DNA from: Chitinophagaceae bacterium UBA7600
Lineage (GTDB): Bacteria; Bacteroidota; Bacteroidia; Chitinophagales; Chitinophagaceae
Direction: 5' to 3'
DNA length: 64,000 bases
Assembly: GCA_002478885.1 (NCBI GenBank)
Contig: DLKC01000068.1
Span: forward strand, 1-64,000
Shown: positions 43,610 through 52,600 of the stretch, piece by piece
How positions within the stretch are numbered: the first letter of the stretch is position 1
Layout of the letters: every line of letters starts with the position of its first letter
Made by a program: the position numbers and the translations under genes
Notes under the pieces: generated by a model
Told to the model about the DNA's origin: nothing
Seen by the model: the letters and a program-made list of their open reading frames with translations, nothing else
The model's database searches: none

Positions 43610-44599
43610 CTATTTTCCACCTTGCTTCACCCATGCGATGGTTTGTGCCAATCCTTCTTCCAATGAACGATAACTGTATCCCAATTCCTTTTGTGCTTTT
43701 TCGCAGCTGAGCGACCAGTCGTACAAATACTTTCTGACCCATTTCGGGGTTAAGAGCGGAGGTTGCCCGGATATTTTGGTCCAAGCCAAAAAGCAATAGC
43801 TGCAAAATATCATGAGCCATACAGGAAAATTAAAAAGCCTTGTCTGTTTGCCTGATAACTTCATCGCAAGTGCAAAGAAGTCTTTGTAAGATGCATTTAC
43901 ACCGGACAGGATATACCGCTCGCCGGCCCTTCCTTTTTCCATGGAAAGTATATGCCCATTTACCACATCATCCACATGAACATAACTGCCCGTTTTTGTT
44001 CCGTCGCCAGGCATAATGCGCCATTTGCCTTTTATAAAGAATTTAAGCAACCTGGTAACAGCATTGCTTTCGCTTTCCACACCGGGGCCATACACACGCG
44101 GAGGATTTACTGTAACGATATGCATGCCGTATGTCTTGTGGTAGTTAGTACATAACAGTTCTGCTTTTGTTTTACTATCCTCATATTCATTCATCACGTC
44201 GCCAATGCGTTTATCGCTTTCTGAAACAGGTTTTGAGGCGGACGGCCCGAGCACGCCAGCTGTAGAGGTAAACACAATTTTTTCAACGCGGGCTTCCCGG
44301 GCAGCATCAAGAACGTTCTTCGTGCCCTCTACATTTATTTTATAAAAAATAGCAGGATCTTTCGCCCAAACCCTTGCAAACGCGGCAAGATGGTAAGCCT
44401 GCCTGCACCCGGCCATTGCCTCAAGGACCGCCGGGTAACTGTTTATATCGCCATCAAATATTATTATGTTTGGATGCGCTAAAAGATGCGCCTTACCTGA
44501 TGACCTGCAAAGCGCATGAATAACATGTCCTTCAGCTGCCAGCCTTTTTACGAGATTATTACCAATATATCCTGTTGCTCCACTAACAAATATATTCAT
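43610..44599 (-). CDS. NAD-dependent epimerase/dehydratase (extended SDR)
   Basis: Extended SDR of 329 residues. Rossmann motif GATGYIG at 7-13, AFARVWAKDP near 73-82, catalytic Tyr139 and Lys143 in YEDSK, and Thr112/Ser111 in FTSTAGV. The C-terminal region (YILSGVNASYKDFFALAMKLSG) is typical of hopanoid-associated or dihydroflavonol-reductase-like family members, so a substrate other than a sugar nucleotide is possible. It has a recognisable promoter just upstream and leads the two-gene unit with the SDR. Confidence 0.85.
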   Translation of the reverse strand: MNIFVSGATGYIGNNLVKRLAAEGHVIHALCRSSGKAHLLAHPNIIIFDGDINSYPAVLEAMAGCRQAYHLAAFARVWAKDPAIFYKINVEGTKNVLDAAREARVEKIVFTSTAGVLGPSASKPVSESDKRIGDVMNEYEDSKTKAELLCTNYHKTYGMHIVTVNPPRVYGPGVESESNAVTRLLKFFIKGKWRIMPGDGTKTGSYVHVDDVVNGHILSMEKGRAGERYILSGVNASYKDFFALAMKLSGKQTRLFNFPVWLMIFCSYCFLAWTKISGQPPLLTPKWVRKYLYDWSLSCEKAQKELGYSYRSLEEGLAQTIAWVKQGGK

Positions 44600-44621
44600 T
44601 CAAATATTTCTTTTTACGGCA

Positions 44622-44650
44622 CGAATGTAATTGAAGATACACAGAAGCAA
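44622..44650 (-). promoter_or_regulatory. Promoter for the epimerase-SDR unit
   Basis: On the minus strand, TTG at 44650-44648 and TACATTCG at 44629-44622 (7 of 8 consistent with TAnnTTTG) are 18 bases apart. The expected leader is about 16 bases to the start at 44599. Confidence 0.45.
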
Positions 44651-44703
44651 TTAAACAGCATTAAAAAACGGGCAGCCATTCGCATAGTTACAGGAAGCAA
44701 AAA

Positions 44704-45429
44704 TTATTCGATAAATGCGGCAGCAGCCTTATCGAGGTAGATGTGGAAGCCGGGATGGCCTTTAAGCAAAGTAGCGGGAATGGATTCCGTAGCATCTGTA
44801 TCTACCACATGCTTTACAATCGCAGCCTTGCGGCTTCCGTTCACCATTAAAAAAATATGTTTTGCGCTTAACAGCGTTGCTATGCCAAGTGTTAAGCCGG
44901 TGGCGAGCGCCGTGGGCCTGGTAAAATATTTTTGGCCGGTTTGTGCTGTTTGTGGATCGAGTATTGAAACATGCGAACGAATATCGGCCGGGGTTCCCGG
45001 TTCATTCATTCCAACGTGCCCATTCAATCCGAGCCCAAGTACAACGAGATCTATACCACCATTTGCTGCAATAAAATCTTCTACCTTTTTGCACTCTGCT
45101 TCGCCGTTGGTATTCTTTCCATCAAAGAAACAAACCTGTTCAGCAGCAATGCCTGCAGGCCCGAAAAAATGCACATCGAGCGACTGGCGACAACTGCCTT
45201 CGTCTTCGCCGTTCATGTTTGTCCATTCATCGAGGCCAACAAAAAGGCAATTACTAAAATTGATTTTGCCTGCTTTTTGCAAATCCAATAACGCCGCATA
45301 AAGCCCTTTTGGCGTGTCGCCCGATGTGGGGCAAAACAACGGCCTTTCTAGGTTGATCAATACTTCCGCAACATCGGCAGCAATTTGCCTGGAGAGCGCT
45401 TCGTAATTTTCCGATACTATAATCTTCAT
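44704..45429 (-). CDS. Glucosamine-6-phosphate deaminase-like enzyme (NagB family)
   Basis: Enzyme of 241 residues of the NagB/6-phosphogluconolactonase superfamily. FCPTSGDTPKGLY at 32-44 binds phosphate, LDEW at 66-69 holds the catalytic aspartate, and LGLGLNGHVGMNEPG at 131-145 is the sugar isomerase/deaminase signature. The Gly-His-Val form and short length suggest a galactosamine-6-phosphate isomerase or NagB variant. An upstream in-frame extension to 45666 lacks homology; the ATG at 45429 with a consensus promoter just before it is chosen. Likely role: turning amino-sugar phosphate into a glycolytic intermediate. Confidence 0.85.
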   Translation of the reverse strand: MKIIVSENYEALSRQIAADVAEVLINLERPLFCPTSGDTPKGLYAALLDLQKAGKINFSNCLFVGLDEWTNMNGEDEGSCRQSLDVHFFGPAGIAAEQVCFFDGKNTNGEAECKKVEDFIAANGGIDLVVLGLGLNGHVGMNEPGTPADIRSHVSILDPQTAQTGQKYFTRPTALATGLTLGIATLLSAKHIFLMVNGSRKAAIVKHVVDTDATESIPATLLKGHPGFHIYLDKAAAAFIE

Positions 45430-45447
45430 ATGCTTTGTTGTTACTGC

Positions 45448-45476
45448 CAAAGATATTTTTTCCTGCCGACAAACAA
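45448..45476 (-). promoter_or_regulatory. Promoter for the NagB-like gene
   Basis: On the minus strand, TATCTTTG at 45455-45448 is an exact TAnnTTTG box; TTG at 45476-45474 lies 18 bases upstream. Its position argues for the start at 45429, with a leader of about 14 bases. Confidence 0.62.
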
Positions 45477-45634
45477 TCAACGGTTGTATAAATGGTTCGC
45501 AGTATTGCACCGGCCTGCATGTACAATTTTTACCGATCAGGGAAGTCATCAAAACGGGTAGGCGGGTAAAAGACTTCGCAGTGCCGTCGTAGGTTACCGT
45601 CTCGTGCTTCCGCTGCCGATTCACCAACCGAACG

Positions 45635-45685
45635 TACAAGTGTGCGACGCAAGCGGCGACGCCCAAAGAATCAACTGCCTGGTAA
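45635..45685 (-). repeat. Bipartite intergenic repeat, copy 10
   Basis: Minus strand: T-run, box A TTACCAGGC (45685-45677), 23-base spacer, box B CTTGCGTCGCACACTTGTA (45653-45635), then CGTTCGG. It lies between divergent genes. Confidence 0.8.
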
Positions 45686-45747
45686 CAAAAACTTTTTTTG
45701 GTGAATGATAAGAGTCGTAAATTAATATCTCAAAAAAACGATTGCAT

Positions 45748-46155
45748 ATGATACCTTTCAATGAAATTAAAATGGGCGACTACGTTACAGCAGCATACGA
45801 AGGTTCCCGCAGAAATGGCGAAGTGATCGAAATCAACCGCGATGATAAACAGGTTTGTGTTGAAACGGATGTGCAGGAATTCTGGTACGAACCTGAAGAC
45901 CTTTACCCGATAGCGATCAGTGATGAGGAAATGCTAAAGCTCAACTTCACAAAAGAGGTTATGAACGATGGCGTGGTAAAATATAAGAAAGGCGCTTTCA
46001 GGCTGGTGATACCAAAAGAGAACGATTTTTCCAGCATGGAAATGTGGTATCGCGAAGACAGGAGAGACAACCCCCATGCTCTGTATATACACCAGTTGCA
46101 AAACCATTACCACGAGATGACCAAAGTGCACCTGACAAATGCAGTAATGGCCTGA
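45748..46155 (+). CDS. Hypothetical cytoplasmic protein
   Basis: Protein of 135 residues without signal peptide or membrane segment. The N-terminal part (MGDYVTAAYEGSRRNGEVIEINRDDKQVCVET) looks like a small SH3-like or KOW-like beta-barrel; the rest is acidic and aromatic (MEMWYREDRRDNPHALYIHQLQNHYHEM). I do not recognise a named family. The ATG at 45748 is preferred to a TTG two codons earlier. A strong hairpin terminator follows, so it is expressed alone. Confidence 0.72.
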   Translation: MIPFNEIKMGDYVTAAYEGSRRNGEVIEINRDDKQVCVETDVQEFWYEPEDLYPIAISDEEMLKLNFTKEVMNDGVVKYKKGAFRLVIPKENDFSSMEMWYREDRRDNPHALYIHQLQNHYHEMTKVHLTNAVMA

Positions 46156-46176
46156 GATAATCTTAATGAATATTGT

Positions 46177-46207
46177 AAAACCATCCGCCAGCAACGGATG
46201 GTTTTTA
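46177..46207 (+). terminator. Hairpin terminator after the hypothetical gene
   Basis: AAAACCATCCG at 46177-46187 pairs with CGGATGGTTTT at 46195-46205, 7-base loop, followed by T's. It excludes the in-frame ATG at 46166 as start of the next gene. Confidence 0.88.
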
Positions 46208-46234
46208 TTTCGCATTATCTTCACAAAAAAAAGG

Positions 46235-49039
46235 ATGCACAAAGCCGGTCATTATCTGCTGCTCGTTTTTGTTTTGTGTTTTACACATGTTGCCACAGCT
46301 CAGCAATTCGGTGGCAATCCATCTTCTGTTCACTGGAAACAGATCAATACCGATACGGTTAGAATCATATTTCCAGAAGGACTTGAGCGTACCGCGAACC
46401 GCGTTGCTGCTATAACACATGCACTACAACGTAATTACAGCGGTTCTATTGGCAGCAGGATTCAAAAGATAAATATCGTGTTGCAAAATGACGTAACCAT
46501 TTCAAACGCTTATGTTCAACTGGCTCCATACCGCAGTGAATTTTATCTTATGCCACCGCAAAATACTTTTGAACTTGGTGCGCAACATTGGGCCGACAAT
46601 CTTGCCATTCACGAATTCAGGCACGTGCAGCAATACAGCAATTTTAATGTAGGCTTTTCAAAAACAATGGCGGTTTTGTTCGGTGAAAATGGAAGAGCGC
46701 TGGCAAACGCGGCGGCCATCCCTGACTGGTTTTTTGAAGGTGATGCTGTTTATAATGAAACACTCATGAGTACGCAGGGCCGCGGCAGGCTGCCTTATTT
46801 TTTTAACCCTTACAAAAGTTTATACTACGATAACCGTAACTACAACTACAGCCAGTTACGTAACGGCTCTTACCGGAATTATATTCCCGGTCACTATGAA
46901 CTCGGTTACCTGCTTACCGCCTACGGGCGGGAGCAATACGGCGACGACTTCTGGCATAGTGTAACGCAAGATGCTGCGTCTTTTAAACCGCTGTTTTACC
47001 CGATGCAAGGTGCCATAAAAAAACAAACAGGCAAGCAGTACAGCAGATTTGTCAATGATGCTTTCAATTATTATAAAGCGCAATGGAGAGACACACCTAC
47101 ACTATCCAGACTTAATTGGCTGACCGGCATAAAAAAATTCAATGTTACCAATTACCAATATCCATACCCGGGAGAAGAGGGGTCGCTTATCGTTTTAAAA
47201 ACCTCGTATACGGATATACCTGCTTTTTACAGGTTGAACAAAGACCATTTGCCAATGAAGATCGCGGTGAAGGACATCGGCACGGATGATTATTTTTCCT
47301 ACAACAATGGCATCATCATTTATAATTATTATCAACCCGATGAAAGGTGGGGCAACAAAAATTTCAGCAATATCAAAATGCTGCATATTAAAGATGGCAG
47401 TTCAAAAACGATAGCAGCCAAAGCAAAATATTTTTCACCCGACATCTCGCATAACGGCAGGCTTGTAGCCGCGGTAGAAAATACGCCATCGCAGGAATGT
47501 TACCTGCGGATTATGGATACCGATGGCAAAATATTATACTCCCTGAAAGATGAGCAAGACCACTATTTTTCTTACCCGAAATTTTCAAACGACGACCAGT
47601 TTGTTTATGTGCTTGACAGGAATGAGCGAGGCGAAATGGCGCTGCTGAAAAAGCCGCTTAACAACAATACTACAGACACTACAGTAACCTTATTGCCATT
47701 TACCAATCGCCTGCTTGGTTATCCTGTTGTGAATGGCGATACACTTATTTATTCCTGCGCCGACAAAGGCAACGATGAAATTTGGGCCTATGTAACAAAA
47801 CAAAACAGACAGTATAAGCTGGCCTCCTACAAAACAGGGTTATACCAGGGTTGCTTATCTTCCGGCGGCCAATTGATCGTTTCGGCTTTTACCAGTGATG
47901 GCTACCGGCTTGCTGCGACCAATGCAGCCTGGCAGCCGGTTGAATCAACCAGTGGGCTTAAGGGGCTGTACGTTGAGCGTGCATTTAACGTGACTGCCAA
48001 CCATTTTCTTGAGCACCTGGATGATTCAACCTTTGCTTCTAAAGACTATCCCAAACTATTCAGGCCTTTCAATTTTCACAGTTGGAACCCGTATTTAAAT
48101 CCGCCTGACTACTCGTTCAATATCTATGGCGAAAATGTTTTGAATACGCTTCAAAGCCAATTGTACTATACGTACAATGCAAATGAACATTATAACCGTG
48201 TTGGTTTCACTGCCCAGTACGGTGGCTGGTACGTGCAGCCTTTTATAGACGCACATCAAACATGGAACAGGAATGCAGCCTATAATGAAGACACAACCTT
48301 ATTCTGGAATGAAACCAATGCCGCTGCCGGCCTGCGCCTTCCATTAAATTTTACAGGAGGCAGGCAGTATCGCAGTATTAGCCTGTCGGCTTCTTATAAC
48401 GTGAACAGTATTCAGTGGAAATCCAACAGCAAAAAATTGCTGAACGATATCAACTATATCAATGCCGGCATTACTTACAGCGGGCAGGTACAAAAAGCCC
48501 ACAAGCAAATTTACCCGCGATGGGCGCAAACTATCGCAATCCAGTACCGCGGAAGTGTTACCAGCATTGAGGCGCGTCAATTGCTGGTAAGCGGAAATCT
48601 TTATTTGCCGGGATTTGCGAAGACACACAGCTTTGTTATTAATGCAGCCTATCAAAGCCGCGACACGGGAAAGCAATACGCATTTACCAATAATTTCCCC
48701 TTAAGCCGGGGATACGATGCGCTTAATTTTCCGCGTATGCTTAAAGTTGGTATTAACTATCATTTTCCTTTGTTCTACCCCGAATGGGGCCTTGCGCAAA
48801 TGGTATATTTTCAACGTATACGGGCGAATGTTTTTTATGATTATACCAACCTCAAAAGTTTAAGAACAGGCACCAATTACCAGGTGAGATCAGCAGGTGC
48901 TGAAATATATTTTGACACAAAATGGTGGAACCAGCAACCGCTGAGTTTTGGGCTACGGTATAGCCGGCTGCTGGATAATGATCTTGTTGGTGCCAGCCCA
49001 AACAACTGGGAAATAATTTTACCCGTTACCATTTTTTAG
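46235..49039 (+). CDS. Secreted HExxH protease-like / TolB-like protein with beta-rich C-terminus
   Basis: Protein of 934 residues with signal peptide MHKAGHYLLLVFVLCFTHVATA. A gluzincin-type metalloprotease-like domain carries HEFRH at 126-130 and the third-ligand candidate Glu169 in DWFFEGDAVYNE. The middle (about 295-600) has beta-propeller-like repeats similar to TolB/WD40 (YFSPDISHNGRLVAAVEN, FSYPKFSNDDQFVYVLDR). The last 300 residues are aromatic-rich alternating strands ending in a hydrophobic residue (WEIILPVTIF), like an outer-membrane barrel. It may be a surface protease anchored by a barrel. Family known in Bacteroidetes as TolB-like; activity unproven. The start is after the terminator. 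Confidence 0.8.
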   Translation: MHKAGHYLLLVFVLCFTHVATAQQFGGNPSSVHWKQINTDTVRIIFPEGLERTANRVAAITHALQRNYSGSIGSRIQKINIVLQNDVTISNAYVQLAPYRSEFYLMPPQNTFELGAQHWADNLAIHEFRHVQQYSNFNVGFSKTMAVLFGENGRALANAAAIPDWFFEGDAVYNETLMSTQGRGRLPYFFNPYKSLYYDNRNYNYSQLRNGSYRNYIPGHYELGYLLTAYGREQYGDDFWHSVTQDAASFKPLFYPMQGAIKKQTGKQYSRFVNDAFNYYKAQWRDTPTLSRLNWLTGIKKFNVTNYQYPYPGEEGSLIVLKTSYTDIPAFYRLNKDHLPMKIAVKDIGTDDYFSYNNGIIIYNYYQPDERWGNKNFSNIKMLHIKDGSSKTIAAKAKYFSPDISHNGRLVAAVENTPSQECYLRIMDTDGKILYSLKDEQDHYFSYPKFSNDDQFVYVLDRNERGEMALLKKPLNNNTTDTTVTLLPFTNRLLGYPVVNGDTLIYSCADKGNDEIWAYVTKQNRQYKLASYKTGLYQGCLSSGGQLIVSAFTSDGYRLAATNAAWQPVESTSGLKGLYVERAFNVTANHFLEHLDDSTFASKDYPKLFRPFNFHSWNPYLNPPDYSFNIYGENVLNTLQSQLYYTYNANEHYNRVGFTAQYGGWYVQPFIDAHQTWNRNAAYNEDTTLFWNETNAAAGLRLPLNFTGGRQYRSISLSASYNVNSIQWKSNSKKLLNDINYINAGITYSGQVQKAHKQIYPRWAQTIAIQYRGSVTSIEARQLLVSGNLYLPGFAKTHSFVINAAYQSRDTGKQYAFTNNFPLSRGYDALNFPRMLKVGINYHFPLFYPEWGLAQMVYFQRIRANVFYDYTNLKSLRTGTNYQVRSAGAEIYFDTKWWNQQPLSFGLRYSRLLDNDLVGASPNNWEIILPVTIF

Positions 49040-49049
49040 GAATGTTTTT

Positions 49050-49096
49050 GAGCCAGGCTGATGACAGGCATTGAGCTTTGGTTGCGTCGCACTCTT
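49050..49096 (+). repeat. Bipartite intergenic repeat, copy 11
   Basis: T-run, box A GAGCCAGGC at 49050-49058, 22-base spacer, box B GTTGCGTCGCACTCTT at 49081-49096, then CAACTGCA. It starts 10 bases after the stop of the protease-like gene, same strand. Confidence 0.8.
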
Positions 49097-49444
49097 CAAC
49101 TGCATAATCCACGGCAACATAACAAAGGAGACGCTCATGCTTGTACCATTGGGGTTTACCGGGATACGGCTGACTGAATATTGAAATACCAACTGCAGGG
49201 CTACCGGGACATCTACTGCAGGGTAGCAGCTTTAAAACTTTTCGCGTCGTTCAAGCTACCAACACTACCCACGCAATGTTTCCTTTTATTGGCACTTTTT
49301 CACCAACTTTACAGAGACCTTATAGAGACTGTATACAGACCCTGTTTGCAGGAAGAGGCTGCCCCAAGTTTTGTACAACCAGTTTTTCGCCACCTGCTTT
49401 ATGGAGTGTTTGGTAACCATGCCTGTAGCACAAATTCAGGAACG

Positions 49445-49495
49445 TACAAGTGTGCGACGCAAGCGCCGCTGCCATGAAAACCCAATGCTGGCTAC
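49445..49495 (-). repeat. Bipartite intergenic repeat, copy 12
   Basis: Minus strand: box A GTAGCCAGC (49495-49487), 23-base spacer containing TTTTCATGGCAGC, box B CTTGCGTCGCACACTTGTA (49463-49445), then CGTTCC. It lies downstream of the giant gene, beyond its terminator, same strand. Confidence 0.8.
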
Positions 49496-49620
49496 ATAAT
49501 AATTTCACCAGGCACGGAAAGGGAATTAGAAAATTTACTGTAATAAAAAACTACACGGAAAAATTTTACCATACCTGTTATCAACGATAATATAAAACTC
49601 AGCTGATCGCATAGGTACAT

Positions 49621-49651
49621 AAAAAAACCTGCCGTGCAAAGCATCGGCAGG
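49621..49651 (-). terminator. Hairpin terminator after the giant gene
   Basis: On the minus strand CCTGCCG, a 10-base loop, CGGCAGG, then seven T's: a classic intrinsic terminator 26 bases after the stop codon. Confidence 0.9.
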
Positions 49652-49677
49652 CTCGTGTTTAAAAGGGCTGGGTTCAA

Positions 49678-52600
49678 CTATTCTTTAACAAGTTTCAATG
49701 TTTTTCTTTCGCCTTTTTCGTTGAAGATTGAAACTATATAAGTACCATTTGAAATGCTATGTATGTCCATATGTATTGTATTGGTTCCCTTGATCGTATT
49801 ACCTGTTGTGCGGATAACCGGCTTGCCCGTAAGGTCAGACACTTCGATCGTATACTTGTATTCCTTATCTGCATTGAATCTTACGTAAGCGATATCCCTT
49901 GCAGGGTTTGGATATACGGCTGTCGGAGCTACTGCAACATTATTGGTAATTTCCACACTGGATGAAGAAGCGAATGCCGCGCCAACTGTAACACTTAAAC
50001 TGGTTGTTGCTGAGGTTCCGCAGCTGTTACCTGCAGTTACTTTTACAAGACCGGAGTTATTACCCCATTTTACGGTAATGGATGAAGTGCCTTGTCCTGA
50101 TAATATTGTTGAGCCTCCACTAACAGTCCAGTTGTAAGTTAGCCCAGAAACTGCTGCAATACTGTAAACGAGGCCGGTTTGCTGAGCTGTAACTGATACA
50201 GGTCCGGTAATTGCTCCTGTTGTTGCAGGCAAAGAACTGAGGGCTTTTACCAGGCTCGCACTTGATCCGCAGCTATTAACCGCAGCAACTGATAAGTTAC
50301 CACTGAGGAAGCCTGTTTGCGGTGTAAGACTGATAGCCGTTGTTCCTGCGCCTGAAACGATCGATGTACCAGATGGCAGTGTCCACGTATAAGATGTTGC
50401 TGTTGCAACTGCACTTATTGAGTAATTGAAATTGCCGGAACCACATACACCTGAAGCATCGGCTGCAGCACTGCTGATCGCTGTTGGCTTGGCAGGAGCT
50501 ACGCCTGTACCGTTTGCAACGGTGAGTGACTTGGTTCCAACACAACCATTCGCGTCTGTAACTGTAAATGAATTAACACCTGCTCCTATTCCGTTGAATG
50601 CACCTGTTCCCGTATACGGAAGCGTACCGCCGGTGGCGCTTACGTTAACCGTTGTTGTTCCATTCTTACAAACCATTGCGTCTGCGACAGGAGTTACAAC
50701 AATCGCTGCAGGCTGTGAAACCGTGTAGGAAGCCACAACTGTACAACCTTTATAGGAGGTAACTGTAATGCTATAGCTTGAAGCAGATAGTCCGCTGATG
50801 TCTTCTGCAGTCGGTGTATATGTTGCACCTGCGCCACCGCCTGTCCAGTTGTAAGTGAAAGGACCAGTGCCACCGGCTGTAGTAAGATTGATCGCACCAT
50901 TGCTTAAACCTGAACAGGTAATATTGGTGATGTTTGCAGACAAAGCAGGGCTTGAACTTACTGCCACACCACTTACTGCCACTGAAACAGCTGTTGCACC
51001 GCCACCTTTGATGACCACATTGCCACTGTACACTTTTGCAACGGAAGGGTTGAATTTTACAAATACAGATTGATTAGTGAAAGCAGTACCGGTAAGTATG
51101 AGTGAATCTGAATATGTACCGGCGCTTGTTGTAGAGAATTTAAATCCTGCAAGCGGGCCAACTACAATATTGGTTCCGTTAAGACCAGCTGCACTGAATG
51201 TAAAGGACTTGTTTGCACTCAGGGAGCCGATACATGCAGTATCAAATGCCGGTAATGATGTAGTTGAAAGACTGAATGCTGTGTTGGCCAATGTTACCGC
51301 GAGCGATGTGACTACGGAACTGCCGCATGCATTCACAGCTTTTACTGTTACGTTACCAGCTTTTGTTCCCCACTTAACAATTATTGTAGCAGTATTTGCG
51401 CCTGAGGTAATGCTTGCCCCTGTAGGCACAGTCCATGTGTAGGATAAGCCAGATACAGCAGTGATACTGTAGGTTAGACCGGCCTGTGAAGGCAGGGCGG
51501 CAGTTGGGCCGCTGACAGCAGATGTTTTGGCAGGTGCTGCAGTGATTGTTTTGGCGAAGTTGCCGCTTGTACCACAGCTATTCAATGCTGCCACTCGCAC
51601 AGAATCTGTTGTCTTACCGGCAGGAATTGCAATGGTAACTTGTGTTCCGTCAGGACTTGTTGTTACGATTGAACTACCTGATGGTGGTATCCATGAATAG
51701 GAAGTTGCACCAGACACTGGATCGATAGCAAAGGCAAACGTACCGCCGCCACAAATACCGGTTGCATCGGCAGCGGCGCTGTTGATAGCAATTGGTTTGG
51801 AAGGAGGTAATCCAGCACCATTAGCCACTGTGAGGGATTTGGTTCCGGCACATCCATTCGCATCGGTAACAGCAAAGGATTTGGATCCTGCGCTGATGCC
51901 AGGGAAGGCGCCTGTTCCCGTGTAAGGTAATGTACCTCCGGTTGCAGTCACATTAACTGTTGTCGTACCATTTTTGCACAGCATTGGATCTTGTACAGGA
52001 CTAACAACTATAGCTGCAGGTTGAGTGACTGTATAAGTAGCACTTGCAGTACAGCCCGCATAAGAAGTTACAGTAACTGTGTAGTTAACCGCAGAAAGAC
52101 CAGAAATATCTTGCTTACTTGGATCGTAAGTTCCTGTACCTGTCCAGTTATAAGTATATGGGCCAGTGCCGCCACTTAATGAGAGATCTATTGCTCCGTT
52201 TTTAAGGCCGTTACATGTTATATTAGTAATGGCAGCTGAAAGTGCAGGGCTTGAAAGAAGCGCATTGCCTGAAAGAGCCACGCTTGCGGCAGAAGGAGCA
52301 CCACCACCTCTTATTGATACGGTACTATTGGTTGCACCTGCATTAACCGGGTTAAATTTCACAAACACGTTCTGGTTAGTAAAAGCTGTACCGGTCAGAG
52401 TTAATGAATCAGTATATGTTCCGGCTGTTGTCGTCGAGAATTTAAATCCGGCGGCTGGCCCAACTATTACGGCGGCCCCTGACAATCCGGAAACACTAAA
52501 TGTGAAAGATTTGTTTGCACTAAGACCAGCAACACAAGTTGTGTCAAATGTTGGTAGTGAAGAAACAGAAGGCACAAATACGGCGCTTGAAACAGAAACT

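Larger units (their letters stand above)
45430..45747. other. Intergenic region, 318 bp, between divergent genes
   Basis: Contains the nagB-like promoter and repeat copy 10. Frames crossing it show no protein-like features. Confidence 0.6.
49040..49677. other. Intergenic region, 638 bp, between convergent genes
   Basis: Contains repeat copies 11 and 12 in opposite orientations and the terminator of the giant gene. The remainder (about 49100-49440) has no convincing gene; a 98-codon frame at 49181-49477 runs into a repeat copy and lacks protein-like features. Confidence 0.65.
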
